The notes: a model not told the origin generated them from the sequence alone. A DNA stretch of 64,000 nucleotides from Enterococcus casseliflavus NBRC 100478 (GCF_001544095.1 NZ_BCPT01000012.1:1-64000), one strand, 5' to 3'. Counted from the first letter of the stretch, positions 11,758-20,169 are shown. Numbers and translations: made by a program.

Positions 11758-11796
11758 AAAGTCGAAATGGAAGATACGCAGAAAAGAGGTGTCGTC

Positions 11797-11979
11797 ATGC
11801 GTTACCTAGTCACTTTATTTTGGACTTTTGTATTAGGTCAAGTCGTTGGCTATCTAGGCAGCTCACTTGCTGGAGCAACTTATGATTTTCAATTAACTTC
11901 AATCATCTCTTTGGTCACAGGTGTGGTGATCATTCTTGTTGGTATTATCGCACCAGCGCCTGAAAAGACAAGCCATTAA
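11797..11979 (+). CDS. Small two-TM protein, YjzD family (DUF2929)
   Basis: A 60-residue hydrophobic protein with two predicted membrane segments (about 3-24 and 33-53) and a short polar tail. The N-terminus MRYLVTLFWTF and the glycine-containing second helix resemble the DUF2929/YjzD family of Bacillota; YjzD in Bacillus has no firmly assigned function. An in-frame upstream ATG at 11767 exists, but the one chosen is preceded by AGAGGTG at 6 nt. It is monocistronic between a promoter and a strong terminator. The family call is from memory of sequence shape. Confidence 0.75.
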   Translation: MRYLVTLFWTFVLGQVVGYLGSSLAGATYDFQLTSIISLVTGVVIILVGIIAPAPEKTSH

Positions 11980-11983
11980 AAAA

Positions 11984-12020
11984 AAACCAGTTACCTTTAT
12001 TGTAACTGGTTTTTTTTTCT
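11984..12020. terminator. Bidirectional terminator
   Basis: AAACCAGTTAC and GTAACTGGTTT arms, a 7-nt loop and T/A-runs on both sides, serving the YjzD-like gene and the convergent MFS gene. Confidence 0.9.
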
Positions 12021-12026
12021 TTTCAA

Positions 12027-13232
12027 CTATTCACTGATGTCCGTTTTACGCAAGCTTTTACGGAAATTAAATCCTGAGATAAAAATATTGATCAGTACAA
12101 ACCCGCTAGTTACCCAAAAGACGGCGGGATAACCAAAACCGGCTGCCACCGTTGAGCCGACCATCGGACCTAACACTTGCCCAAAGTTAGAGAACATTTG
12201 GTTGTAGCTGTAGATGCGGCTGACCCCTTCCATCGGGGTGATCTTGCTGATCAGTGTATTGATCGACGGCATCAACGCACCAGTAGAAAAACCAAGCAAG
12301 AAGCGCAGCACGCCCAACTGAAACGGTGTGGAGACAAAGCCCATCGGAATGAAACAGAAAAATGACAGCAATAAACCGCCTAACAATACCTTGTGATTGC
12401 CGTAACGATCACCGATTTTGCCTAAAAATGGCGAAGAGATGATTGCTGAAACACCGGCAACAGAGACGATCAATCCGCTGACAAACAAAATATTGCCGCT
12501 ATTCCCGCTTAGATCACGAATATACAACGTAAGGATCGGACTAATACTCGTTACACCTAGCTGTAAAATCAGTGACGTAATAAACAAACCGACGAGCAGC
12601 TGCATATTTTTGATTTGACCAAAAATTTCTTTGATGGACAGCAAATCGCCCTTTTCAACCGGCTCAAAATCTTCTTGAACGAGAAAAATCGTAAGCAAGA
12701 GCGTGATCAGCAGCACAACACCTGTAATGATAAAAACATTTTTCATACCGAACCATTGCGCCAACGCTCCACCCATCGATGGACCGATCAAATTCCCTGC
12801 GATGGCTCCTGTAGCCAATGTCCCAAGCGCCCAACCGCTTTTTTCTCGAGGCGCCTGCGAAGCAATCAATGCAGTCGCATTGGGAATATACCCCGATAAA
12901 ATTCCGGTAAAGAATCGCATGATCAACAACCAATAGACATTCGGTACAAAAGCCAATGAACCCATCGTCACTGTCATCCCCGCAGCCGCGCGAATCATCA
13001 TTAAACGACGACCTTTTTGATCTGCTAGATTTCCCCATACTGGAGCAATGATAGCCGCCGCAAACGCCGTTACTGAGATTGCTAATCCAGAAAACAACTC
13101 AATTTGACTCTCTGGAGCGCCTAACTCTTCTATATATAAGGGAATGAATGGCATGACAAGACTAAAACTGGCACCCGTAAAAAAACAACCTACCCATGAA
13201 ATCAGTAGATTTCGTTTCCAATCAATCTTCAT
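12027..13232 (-). CDS. MFS drug exporter, MdtG/PmrA-like
   Basis: Twelve-helix major facilitator permease of 401 residues. The N-terminus (MKIDWKRNLLISWVGCFFTG followed by FSLVMPFIPLY), the loop 2-3 motif GNLADQKGRRLMM and LIGPSMGG closely follow the MdtG (E. coli) and PmrA (pneumococcus) subgroup, proton-driven multidrug exporters with fluoroquinolone and fosfomycin phenotypes. The second half repeats the motif as GKIGDRYGNHK. The start follows AGAAGGTTTG. Monocistronic and convergent with the YjzD-like gene. The substrate range cannot be inferred. Confidence 0.88.
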   Translation of the reverse strand: MKIDWKRNLLISWVGCFFTGASFSLVMPFIPLYIEELGAPESQIELFSGLAISVTAFAAAIIAPVWGNLADQKGRRLMMIRAAAGMTVTMGSLAFVPNVYWLLIMRFFTGILSGYIPNATALIASQAPREKSGWALGTLATGAIAGNLIGPSMGGALAQWFGMKNVFIITGVVLLITLLLTIFLVQEDFEPVEKGDLLSIKEIFGQIKNMQLLVGLFITSLILQLGVTSISPILTLYIRDLSGNSGNILFVSGLIVSVAGVSAIISSPFLGKIGDRYGNHKVLLGGLLLSFFCFIPMGFVSTPFQLGVLRFLLGFSTGALMPSINTLISKITPMEGVSRIYSYNQMFSNFGQVLGPMVGSTVAAGFGYPAVFWVTSGFVLINIFISGFNFRKSLRKTDISE

Positions 13233-13286
13233 TTACAAACCTTCTTTCACAAATACTATACCGTATCGTGAGTAATAATCAAATAA

Positions 13287-13321
13287 AAAATCTTTCTGCA
13301 TCTAAAATACAGAAAGATTTT
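13287..13321. terminator. Bidirectional terminator between purine permease and MFS gene
   Basis: Perfect 12-bp stem AAAATCTTTCTG/CAGAAAGATTTT with an 11-nt loop. Confidence 0.85.
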
Positions 13322-13332
13322 CTTCATTAAAC

Positions 13333-14772
13333 TTAACTGATCAAAGCCAAAATGACAAAGTTTAGGATAAACAACGCATTGACGACCCAGATGATCGGAG
13401 ACACTTCGTTGGCTTTTCCTTTCACTACTTTCACTAATGCGTAGAAAATGAAACCAACAGCGATCCCGTTGGAAATACTGTAAGACAAGCCCATAAAAAT
13501 AGACGCGAAGAAAGCGGGAACTGCTTCTTCTAGATCGGTCCACTTGATGTCTGCAAACGAAGCCATCATCATTACCCCAACTAAGATCAACGCTGGTGCT
13601 GTCGCTTGTGCGGGAACGATTGAGATCAGTGGAGAAAAGATACTGCTGATTGCAAAGAGTGCTGCCACTACAACAGAAGTCAAGCCCGTGCGTCCACCAG
13701 CACCGATACCAGCTGCTGATTCCACATAAGTCGTTGTATTTGAGGTCCCTACGATGGCACCTACAGAAGTGGCTACGGCATCTGCAAAAAGAGCCTTATC
13801 CATCTTTGTGTTCAACCCATTACTGTTTTCAACCGCTTCTTCATCTTTTTTCGAAAAGATCCCTGTACGACGTCCTGTTCCGATAAAGGTACCGATCGTA
13901 TCAAAGACATCTGATAAACTAAACGCTAAAATCGTCATGATTACTTGAGGGATTTTGGCAGAATCACTGAATAGTGAGCCCATTCCTTCAGGGCCAAACG
14001 CAGCGCCAAATGTGATGCCTAGTTCGCTGATGGAACTTCCTAATGAATTCCCGTGCCAATCAATGGCACTTAAATCCACTACACCCATCAAAATACCGAT
14101 GATCGTCGTTCCTAAAATACCAAAAATAATTGCCCCACTAACATTTTTCACCACTAATAAAGTAGTCACTACTAAACCAATCACTGCTAACAAAACAGGT
14201 GCATTATTGAAATTCGCCAAAGCTGGGACGATCCCACCATTAAAATTGGCACTCACGATCGTCTCACCGTCGACAACTGAACCAGTCACTGCGGCAGTGT
14301 CTGCACTGAAGTTTAGCAAGTTGGCATTTTTGATCCCTACATAAGCCACAAAGATCCCGATTCCGCCGCCGATTGCATGCTGCATGCTTTCAGGAATGGC
14401 GTGAATGATCAGTTTTCTGATTCGAGTGACCGTGATAAAAATGTTGATCAGGCCGCAGATGAAAACCATTGCTAATCCTTGCTGCCACGTATAGCCCAAA
14501 CCAAAAACAACGGTAAAGGTGAAGAATGCATTAAGTCCCATTCCAGGCGCTTGCGCATAAGGTACATTTGCAAATAAGCCCATGATCAGGGTCCCAATCA
14601 CTGAAGCGATGATCGTTGCTAAGAAAACAGCTTGAAACGGCATGCCTGCAGCAGATAAAATCGTCGGATTTACAAACAAAATATAACTCATCGCGAAGAA
14701 GGTGGTGACCCCGGCCATCACTTCTGTTGAAACCGTCGTTTTATTCTCCTTTAATTTGAAAAACTTTTCCAT
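13333..14772 (-). CDS. NCS2-type purine (guanine/hypoxanthine) permease
   Basis: Proton-coupled uptake of a purine base across the membrane. The 479-residue protein has many hydrophobic segments and the AzgA/PbuG signatures GVTTFFAMSYILFVNP near the N-terminus, NVPYAQAPGMGLNAFF and the DTIGTFIG region. A GTG four codons upstream (14784) lies within the Shine-Dalgarno region; ATG 14772 sits 10 nt from AGGAG and is preferred. A consensus promoter with paired PurBoxes upstream indicates control by PurR, which independently supports a purine substrate. PbuG or PbuO cannot be distinguished by eye. Confidence 0.93.
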   Translation of the reverse strand: MEKFFKLKENKTTVSTEVMAGVTTFFAMSYILFVNPTILSAAGMPFQAVFLATIIASVIGTLIMGLFANVPYAQAPGMGLNAFFTFTVVFGLGYTWQQGLAMVFICGLINIFITVTRIRKLIIHAIPESMQHAIGGGIGIFVAYVGIKNANLLNFSADTAAVTGSVVDGETIVSANFNGGIVPALANFNNAPVLLAVIGLVVTTLLVVKNVSGAIIFGILGTTIIGILMGVVDLSAIDWHGNSLGSSISELGITFGAAFGPEGMGSLFSDSAKIPQVIMTILAFSLSDVFDTIGTFIGTGRRTGIFSKKDEEAVENSNGLNTKMDKALFADAVATSVGAIVGTSNTTTYVESAAGIGAGGRTGLTSVVVAALFAISSIFSPLISIVPAQATAPALILVGVMMMASFADIKWTDLEEAVPAFFASIFMGLSYSISNGIAVGFIFYALVKVVKGKANEVSPIIWVVNALFILNFVILALIS

Positions 14773-14852
14773 GTTATGTTTCACTCCTGAACTTTAATCG
14801 TTTCTATGAAAAGAAAAAATGAATAATTGCGCTTTTCATCGAACAATTACAA

Positions 14853-14881
14853 ATTATAAGGGAATAATTTTCGCTTTTCAA
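14853..14881 (-). promoter_or_regulatory. Purine permease promoter
   Basis: Minus-strand TTGAAA, 17-nt spacer, TATAAT, followed by a leader of about 70 nt with no purine-riboswitch-like fold that I can see. Confidence 0.8.
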
Positions 14882-14894
14882 ACCTTTTTCCGAA

Positions 14895-14928
14895 TAAAAC
14901 GAACCAAAAACGTTTAATGTTCGTGTTT
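14895..14928. promoter_or_regulatory. Paired PurBoxes (PurR operator)
   Basis: Two inverted CGAAC cores (14900-14904 and GTTCG 14919-14923) in A/T context, TAAAACGAACCAA and on the other strand AACACGAACATTA. They match the Bacillus PurBox AWWWCCGAACWWT with one or two changes each and lie upstream of the permease -35, as at Bacillus pur promoters. Confidence 0.7.
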
Positions 14929-15033
14929 TGCTTTGTAAATATTATGAAAACTTATCGAAAACTTACTTGTATTGTGAAATGACAGAAATATGTTACACTT
15001 AAGCCACTACCATAAGAGAATGGAGCGAGTCTT

Positions 15034-15837
15034 TTGAAACCAAAAATCATCGCCATTGATTTAGATGGCACAACCTTAAATACTGAATCCCAACTTTCCC
15101 CTCGCACACGTGAGGTACTGGTTCGCGCCACCAAAGCGGGACACTTTGTTACCATCGCTACAGGAAGACCTTTTCGTATGAGCGATCAGTTCTATAAAGA
15201 ATTGGCGCTCACAACACCAATGGTCAATTTTAACGGCGGGTTGGTCCATAAACCTCGACAAGTCTGGGCAAATGAAATGGAGCACTCGATCTCTCGAGAA
15301 ATTGCGTTTGAGCTCATGGCGCAAAAAGAGCAGTTGGGGCTGACGTTTGTGGCAGCAGAAAATCGCGAAACCTTTTTTATTGATGACCTAAGTGGATTTG
15401 ATCAGCACTTTTTCTTTTCGGGCAATGCTTCCGAAAAAAATCTATTAGCAAATTTAAAAACGGACCCCACTTCATTACTGGTGAAAACCGAAAATGAATT
15501 AGCAGAATCTGTTTCTTTACGTATCAAGGATCAATTCGACGATGCGGTCGATGTTCGAACATGGGGCGGACCTCAAGCTATCTTAGAGATCGTACCAAAA
15601 GGGGTCCATAAAGCACTTGGTCTTTCGGTGATCGCGGATTCTTTGTCTTTGGATCGACAAGATATCATCGCTTTTGGTGATGAACACAACGATTTGGAGA
15701 TGCTGGATTATGCGGGTTGGGGCGTTGCTATGGCGAATGGCACGCAACAATTAAAATCGATCGCCAATGATGTTACCGACAAAACCAATGCGGAAGATGG
15801 CATGGTCGATTACTTGGAAAAATATTTAGGTCTATAA
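15034..15837 (+). CDS. HAD-superfamily phosphatase, Cof/YidA type
   Basis: Soluble phosphatase of the HAD IIB class, probably acting on sugar phosphates or a phosphorylated cofactor; substrates in this class are broad. The 267-residue protein has motif I DLDGTTLN (nucleophile Asp near residue 9), motif II in TIATGRP, the C2 cap in the middle, and motif III/IV FGDEHNDLEML. The start codon is TTG, with GGAG 9 nt upstream. Divergent from the purine permease and ended by a shared terminator. A second HAD IIB protein lies at 45259-46029. Confidence 0.92.
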   Translation: MKPKIIAIDLDGTTLNTESQLSPRTREVLVRATKAGHFVTIATGRPFRMSDQFYKELALTTPMVNFNGGLVHKPRQVWANEMEHSISREIAFELMAQKEQLGLTFVAAENRETFFIDDLSGFDQHFFFSGNASEKNLLANLKTDPTSLLVKTENELAESVSLRIKDQFDDAVDVRTWGGPQAILEIVPKGVHKALGLSVIADSLSLDRQDIIAFGDEHNDLEMLDYAGWGVAMANGTQQLKSIANDVTDKTNAEDGMVDYLEKYLGL

Positions 15838-15875
15838 AAAAAGCCGATGCGGGATGTCCGCATCAGCTTTTTTTT
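15836..15875. terminator. Bidirectional terminator
   Basis: AAAAAAGCCGATGCGG with CCGCATCAGCTTTTTT, serving the HAD gene and convergent asnB. Confidence 0.88.
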
Positions 15876-15891
15876 TGCTTCCATATTCAAA

Positions 15892-17787
15892 TCAAAGTGT
15901 TTCATAAACGATTTCTTTGGCTTCTGGAATCGATTCATCAATAAAGAATACTTTATACCAGGTCAAGAACGTAAAGATCGTCCAGATTTTTCGCTGAAGA
16001 TTCGGTTTTCCTTGGCGATGGTCTTCAAGCATTTGTAAAATTGCTGTTTGATCGAAGAAGGTTGCCGCAAAGTCTGACTCAAAAAGGCTCTTGACTGCTT
16101 CATACCCTGTTCCTTCTTTCAGCCATGCCTTGATAGGTACAGGAAAGCCGAGTTTTTCACGGTTTGCCCACTCTTTTGGCAAATGACGGTTTGACGCTTG
16201 TCGAAACACATCTTTGGTGTTGTTTTGATTGATCAAATATTTCGTCGGGATCGTTTGCGACAACTTCTGCATCTCGATATCCAATAAAGGAACACGTAAT
16301 TCCAAGGAACTCGCCATGGACATTTTGTCTGCTTTTAACAAGATATCCTTCGGCATCCACTGATGAAGATCTAAATATTGCATCTTATTGACCTCGTCTT
16401 TGAGACCATTGACTTTCTCGTAATGAGGCGCAACGATTTCAGCAACAGAGGGTCCTTTTTGATACGTTGGTTTTAAAAGCTGCAGTGCTTCCTCTTCTTC
16501 AAAGACCAGTGCTTGCCCGATAAAGAAGTCTTGGGCAGGTGCCGTTGCTTCATAAAGATGGATTCGACCATGGAAGTTTTTCATTTTGCCGATTTGACGT
16601 CCCAAACGAAAGCGGATGTTTTGTGGCAATTTTTTCAATCCTTGGGCAAAAACGCGCACCGCTTTAGAGTTTGTGTGGAAGCCATAAGCAGCATAACCGG
16701 CAAATAATTCATCTGCCCCTTCCCCAGATTGAACGACTCGCACTTGCTGTGCTGCCAGATTGGCTAAAAAGTACAAAGGGACACAGCTAGGGTTAGAATC
16801 TGGTTCGTCCAAGTGATACTGAATCAACGGGAATGCCTCAAAGGACATTTCACCATCGATGACCGCTGCTGTGTTGTTCAAACCGAGTTTTTCCGTCAAT
16901 TTGCGGGCTTCGATCGCTTCGTTGTAGGTTTTGTCATCGAACCCGATTGAAAACGAGCGATCTGGTCGCAAGACAGAAGCTACGTAACTTGAATCGACAC
17001 CACTGGATAAAAATGAGCCGACTTCAACATCACTGATTTGATGAGCGGCAATTGATTCTTGGACTGCTTGATCGATTTTGTCGACCCATTCTTCTCTTGA
17101 ATGATTTTCTTTCACTGAAAAATCTGCATCCCAATACTGCTTGATCGTCAATCCCTGTTCATTAAACAAATAATAATGCCCTTCTTGCAAACGATGAACG
17201 CCTTTAAAGAAGGTTTCTCCGTTCAAAGGCGAGTATTGAAACGTCAAATAAGGTTTCAACGCCTCTTGGTTCAACTCTTTCTTGAAATCTGGATGAGGCA
17301 AAAAGCTCTTGATTTCAGAACCAAACATAAAACTGCCATTCATTTGCGCATAGTAATATGGTTTGATGCCAAAGTGATCTCGTGCGCCGAAAAGCTCTTG
17401 TTTTTGAGTATCCCAGATGGCAAAAGCAAACATTCCCCGCAGGCGCTGCAAAACATCAATGCCCCACTCCTCATAGCCATGTAAGACTACTTCGGTATCC
17501 GCATGGGTAGAAAAAACATGACCCGCTTGGATCAATTCTTCCCGCAACACTTGAAAGTTATAGATTTCCCCATTAAAAATAATGACTTTTGTTCGATCCT
17601 CGTTAAAAATCGGTTGTGAGCCACCTTCTAAGTCGATGATCGATAAACGACGAAACCCTAACGCTACTTGGTCGTCGGTAAATTTTCCTGAACTGTTTGG
17701 TCCGCGATGAACGATCCGGTCCATCATGCGTTCAATAATGATTTCTTTTTGGTCTTTCGAATTGACAAAGCCGACAATTCCGCACAT
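15892..17787 (-). CDS. asnB: Asparagine synthetase, glutamine-hydrolysing
   Basis: Makes asparagine from aspartate, ATP and glutamine. The 631-residue protein starts MCGIVGF, so Cys2 becomes the N-terminal glutaminase nucleophile; this fixes the start at 17787 although the frame is open to 17883. The class II amidotransferase domain (1-215, with RGPNSSG, FNGEIYN and HADTEV) is followed by the synthetase domain with the PP-loop SSGVDSSYVA and the GADELFAGY segment. The length is that of the AsnB/AsnO group. Monocistronic. The leader holds a 17-bp palindrome but no T-box-like structure that I can find. Confidence 0.96.
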   Translation of the reverse strand: MCGIVGFVNSKDQKEIIIERMMDRIVHRGPNSSGKFTDDQVALGFRRLSIIDLEGGSQPIFNEDRTKVIIFNGEIYNFQVLREELIQAGHVFSTHADTEVVLHGYEEWGIDVLQRLRGMFAFAIWDTQKQELFGARDHFGIKPYYYAQMNGSFMFGSEIKSFLPHPDFKKELNQEALKPYLTFQYSPLNGETFFKGVHRLQEGHYYLFNEQGLTIKQYWDADFSVKENHSREEWVDKIDQAVQESIAAHQISDVEVGSFLSSGVDSSYVASVLRPDRSFSIGFDDKTYNEAIEARKLTEKLGLNNTAAVIDGEMSFEAFPLIQYHLDEPDSNPSCVPLYFLANLAAQQVRVVQSGEGADELFAGYAAYGFHTNSKAVRVFAQGLKKLPQNIRFRLGRQIGKMKNFHGRIHLYEATAPAQDFFIGQALVFEEEEALQLLKPTYQKGPSVAEIVAPHYEKVNGLKDEVNKMQYLDLHQWMPKDILLKADKMSMASSLELRVPLLDIEMQKLSQTIPTKYLINQNNTKDVFRQASNRHLPKEWANREKLGFPVPIKAWLKEGTGYEAVKSLFESDFAATFFDQTAILQMLEDHRQGKPNLQRKIWTIFTFLTWYKVFFIDESIPEAKEIVYETL

Positions 17788-17850
17788 ATTTTCACATCCG
17801 TTTTCATAATCCATTTTCATTTTTCTAAAGTAAATCATACCATAGAATTC

Positions 17851-17867
17851 AAGAGATACGATCTCTT
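17851..17867. promoter_or_regulatory. Palindrome in the asnB promoter region
   Basis: AAGAGATACGATCTCTT: 7-bp arms with a 3-nt centre, about 65 nt before asnB and close to a possible TATGAT -10. It may be an operator; no regulator is identified. The rest of 17868-18150 holds no convincing gene. Confidence 0.35.
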
Positions 17868-18155
17868 TTTCAAAAAAATACAATCAATATATTTTTGCAC
17901 AAAACATAATTTGGAGACAAACCTTATGATATCAAGGTTTCCAATCATCTCATACTCTCAATCTTACAAATTTGTTATCTAAGAAAATAGCTATCCTCAA
18001 AATTCTTAAGAAATTTTTTATGAATTCTATTTTTCTGAAAATATACAAAGATACTTTTCCCGAATTTACTGACTCCAGGAAACTTCTTTTGCTGCCATTC
18101 TCAGGCATTGATTTCCTGAAAAGGATCAGTCAGATTTGTTCGCTTGATAGTTTTA

Positions 18156-18185
18156 TTGGACTATTGTGAAAAAAAGTGTTATTCT
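18156..18185 (+). promoter_or_regulatory. Candidate promoter of the 49-residue gene
   Basis: TTGGAC, 18-nt spacer, TATTCT, about 70 nt before the start codon. Confidence 0.4.
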
Positions 18186-18253
18186 AACTATGGAATTTCG
18201 TTATCAACTAACCGTTGCCTTTCAATGACAAGATTTAAGAAAGGAGAATGACT

Positions 18254-18403
18254 ATGACATTCTATAACACAGATCTACAATATCGTGTAACTCTGGATAC
18301 CAAATTGAATTTATTTATCGTTTTCGATAAAAAAGATGCGAATCATTTTGCGACTGGAATTACGATCGAGCAAGCTGTACAAGAATTGAAAAAAACTGCA
18401 TAA
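18254..18403 (+). CDS. Unrecognised 49-residue soluble protein
   Basis: A short gene with strong translation signals: AAGGAG lies 7 nt before the ATG at 18254 (an ATG at 18248 is too close). The product is 49 residues, begins MTFYNTDLQYRVTLDTKLN, alternates hydrophobic and polar residues (LFIVFDKKD), and ends in a probable amphipathic helix (IEQAVQELKKTA), so it looks like a small folded alpha/beta protein. It is not a family I can name. It is followed by a 7-codon reading frame with its own AAGGAG and then a terminator. Codon use resembles the chromosome. Confidence 0.65.
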   Translation: MTFYNTDLQYRVTLDTKLNLFIVFDKKDANHFATGITIEQAVQELKKTA

Positions 18404-18439
18404 GGAGTTTATCCAAATGAAGGATACCGATTCGTACTG

Positions 18440-18482
18440 AAAGCACCTCGCTAAGGAAAAAATTAGCTAGGTGCTTTCTTGT
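18440..18482. terminator. Bidirectional terminator
   Basis: AAAGCACCTCGCTA and TAGCTAGGTGCTTT arms (one mismatch), with a T-run on the plus side. The stop codon of the convergent small gene lies in the stem. Confidence 0.8.
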
Positions 18483-18652
18483 TTTTTTTGCTCGCTTTTG
18501 TCTTTTGCAGTATCCGCTTCTTGCTTCTGTCCACTTTGCTGTTCATCCAGCTGTAAGATTTCATCAACAGATCCTTGCGTAATAAATTTGCTCAATCCCT
18601 GTGCCGCAATTTTTGTGTAACGCATGAAGTAATCTTTTTCTTCAAAATCCAT
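18467..18652 (-). CDS. Unrecognised 61-residue charged protein
   Basis: The ATG is preceded by AGGAGGG at about 7 nt, one of the best ribosome sites in the window, so the gene is probably real. The 61-residue product begins MDFEEKDYFMRYTKIAAQGL and has a low-complexity Q/K/E/D tail (QQSGQKQEADTAKDKSEQKK) suggesting a disordered C-terminus. No membrane segment or signal peptide. Function unknown; convergent with the 49-residue gene and sharing its terminator. Confidence 0.7.
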   Translation of the reverse strand: MDFEEKDYFMRYTKIAAQGLSKFITQGSVDEILQLDEQQSGQKQEADTAKDKSEQKKQEST

Positions 18653-18880
18653 CTTCTTCCCTCCTACTGATACAACTGTACTTTCATTTCGTTTACCAGC
18701 GATTTCACCAGTAATTCTTGAGCGTCACTTCTTTAATACATATGAATGATCTGTTAATAGCATAGACGTTACATTTGTCAAATCATCCTTTTCCTCTATT
18801 CATGAAAAGACAAATCTGTTTTCTGATTCCAGACATAGTACTATTAACTTTAGGAAACTGTTTTCTTAGGGGGGATGCTT

Positions 18881-19540
18881 ATGGCTACATTTTTCGCTGG
18901 TTTGTTTTTTATCGGTTTGATTGGTTTCATTTTTGGCATTATCTTATTTTATATTGGGTTGATAACTCAAAAAAACAAACGAGATCGAAATGTTTTTCTC
19001 ATTGTCGCTTCCGCTTTTATTGTCTTGTTTTCGTATGGTGGCTTGTCCTTCTACCAAGATGTGGCGTCTTTCGATAGCATCACTGCGCAATTAAGCCTTT
19101 CTTTACGTAACGAATCAGGGAAAAATGAATCCTTTGGCGATGCCGCTGCTCCCGTGGAACAACCACAAGGAGAACAAACAGCTGGCAACAACGAAGCAAG
19201 TAGCGCGCAACAAGAAGAACCCGCAAACAACGAGCAACATACACCTCAACTTTCCCGCGAAGAAAGAAATGCACTGAATCGTGCAGAAAGATACTTATCC
19301 AGCAATGCGTTTTCTCAGTCGAGCTTAAAACGCCAACTACTCTATGAGGATTTTTCTGAGAGCGCCGCAGACTTTGCCGTAGCTACGGTAGATGCCGATT
19401 GGAACGAGCAAGCATTGAAAAAAGCGATTCGCTACTCGCAAAATTTATCCTTATCATATGAGCGTGTGGCGAACCAACTTTCCTATGAAGGCTTTACTTC
19501 TGAACAAATTGAATATGCCTTAGCACGTTTGCCCGATTGA
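18881..19540 (+). CDS. Membrane-anchored Ltp-domain protein
   Basis: The 219-residue protein has two N-terminal membrane helices (about 3-27 and 37-56), a low-complexity Q/E/N/A-rich linker (about 65-125), and a C-terminal region of two related repeats (about 130-219) with the pattern ALNRAERYLSSNAFS and ALKKAIRYSQNLSLSY, each followed by an L-x-Y-E-x-F block. This matches the Ltp domain (PF07553), known from the superinfection-exclusion lipoprotein of phage TP-J34 and from many host proteins of unknown role. ATG 18881 is 6 nt after AGGGGGG; an ATG at 18875 is too close. It lies just outside the tRNA-Ser integration site. Confidence 0.82.
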   Translation: MATFFAGLFFIGLIGFIFGIILFYIGLITQKNKRDRNVFLIVASAFIVLFSYGGLSFYQDVASFDSITAQLSLSLRNESGKNESFGDAAAPVEQPQGEQTAGNNEASSAQQEEPANNEQHTPQLSREERNALNRAERYLSSNAFSQSSLKRQLLYEDFSESAADFAVATVDADWNEQALKKAIRYSQNLSLSYERVANQLSYEGFTSEQIEYALARLPD

Positions 19541-19753
19541 TTCTTTTCGTTTGTTGCAGGACCACAAGCAAAAAAAGGGTTCAGCAAATTGGCGTATGTT
19601 TCTGTTGATTTCCAAATCGAGGATAGGCTGAGGTTTTTTCAGATAGTTATTGATCAAGCTCGGCAGTCAGTTAGCTTCTCTGCCCACGCTTCTGCCCACA
19701 ACAAACAAAAAAGCCTATCTCGAAAGATAGGCTAAACGCTCCAAAGCGTTGAT
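19541..19753. other. Junction region left of the integrated element
   Basis: No gene. It holds a tandem TCTGCCCAC repeat (19679-19699), a minus-strand terminator (AGCCTATCT, CGAA, AGATAGGCT at 19712-19733 with a T-run) and a hairpin AACGCT/AGCGTT (19735-19750) directly beside the 14-bp core repeat. Confidence 0.6.
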
Positions 19754-19767
19754 ATAAGGAGAGTACA
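19754..19767. repeat. Left attachment-site core
   Basis: ATAAGGAGAGTACA, identical to 25236-25249 in the 3' end of tRNA-Ser. The direct repeat brackets the integrase remnant and cargo, so it is read as the distal att core. Confidence 0.75.
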
Positions 19768-19820
19768 AGCCTAAAACCCCCATTATAAACATTGATTTAG
19801 AAGCCAATTTTCAGAGTTAA

Positions 19821-19839
19821 TGCAAAATTGATGCAAAAT
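19821..19839 (+). repeat. Arm-type integrase repeats, left end
   Basis: Two TGCAAAAT copies 11 bp apart (TGCAAAATTGATGCAAAAT), repeated with one change at 25110-25128. Confidence 0.6.
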
Positions 19840-19889
19840 AAATTTTCTTAGTGAGAACTGTTTTTTCACATTTTTATTTGTCACTCTTT

Positions 19890-19921
19890 CACGGCATATG
19901 AGAATATGCTGTGCTTTTTTT
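19890..19921 (+). terminator. Terminator inside the element
   Basis: CACGGCATAT, GAGA loop, ATATGCTGTG, then a T-run. No gene reads into it now, so it probably terminated a lost gene. Confidence 0.65.
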
Positions 19922-19932
19922 ACAAAAAATAA

Positions 19933-20169
19933 CCACTCTCGGGGAGGAGTGGCTCAATTAGATAAAAAAGTTTTTTTATATGGTAAATTAATTTTATGAG
20001 CAATCTAAAATTTATTCAAACCTTATGCTCAAAAATAACCCACCCTCAAGGAGAGTGGCCTGAAAAAAGATATAAAATGAAATAGCCCCGGTCAAGGCTA
20101 TGATTCCATTCTACAAGAACATAGTTTTTATTTCAACAAAAAATCCACCCTAGTTATGATAGAGTGGAT
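19933..20169. repeat. Series of four small hairpins
   Basis: 19933-19952 (CCACTC/GAGTGG), 20040-20058 (CCACcCTC/GAGaGTGG), 20082-20101 (ATAGCC/GGCTAT) and 20143-20169 (ATCCAC/GTGGAT). Three of them share a CCAC..GTGG stem with a C/T-rich 5' arm. No reading frame accompanies them. They may be terminators of deleted phage genes. Confidence 0.5.

Noticed and set aside
14784-14850. Purine riboswitch in front of the NCS2 permease
   Set aside because: The leader is only about 65 nt and shows neither the three-way junction pattern nor a terminator; PurBoxes explain regulation better.
17788-18000. T-box leader of asnB
   Set aside because: No T-box motif or specifier stem was found and the distance from promoter to start is too short.
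17972-18169. 65-codon plus-strand frame between asnB and the 49-residue gene
   Set aside because: No Shine-Dalgarno sequence, atypical composition and overlap with the promoter of the next gene.
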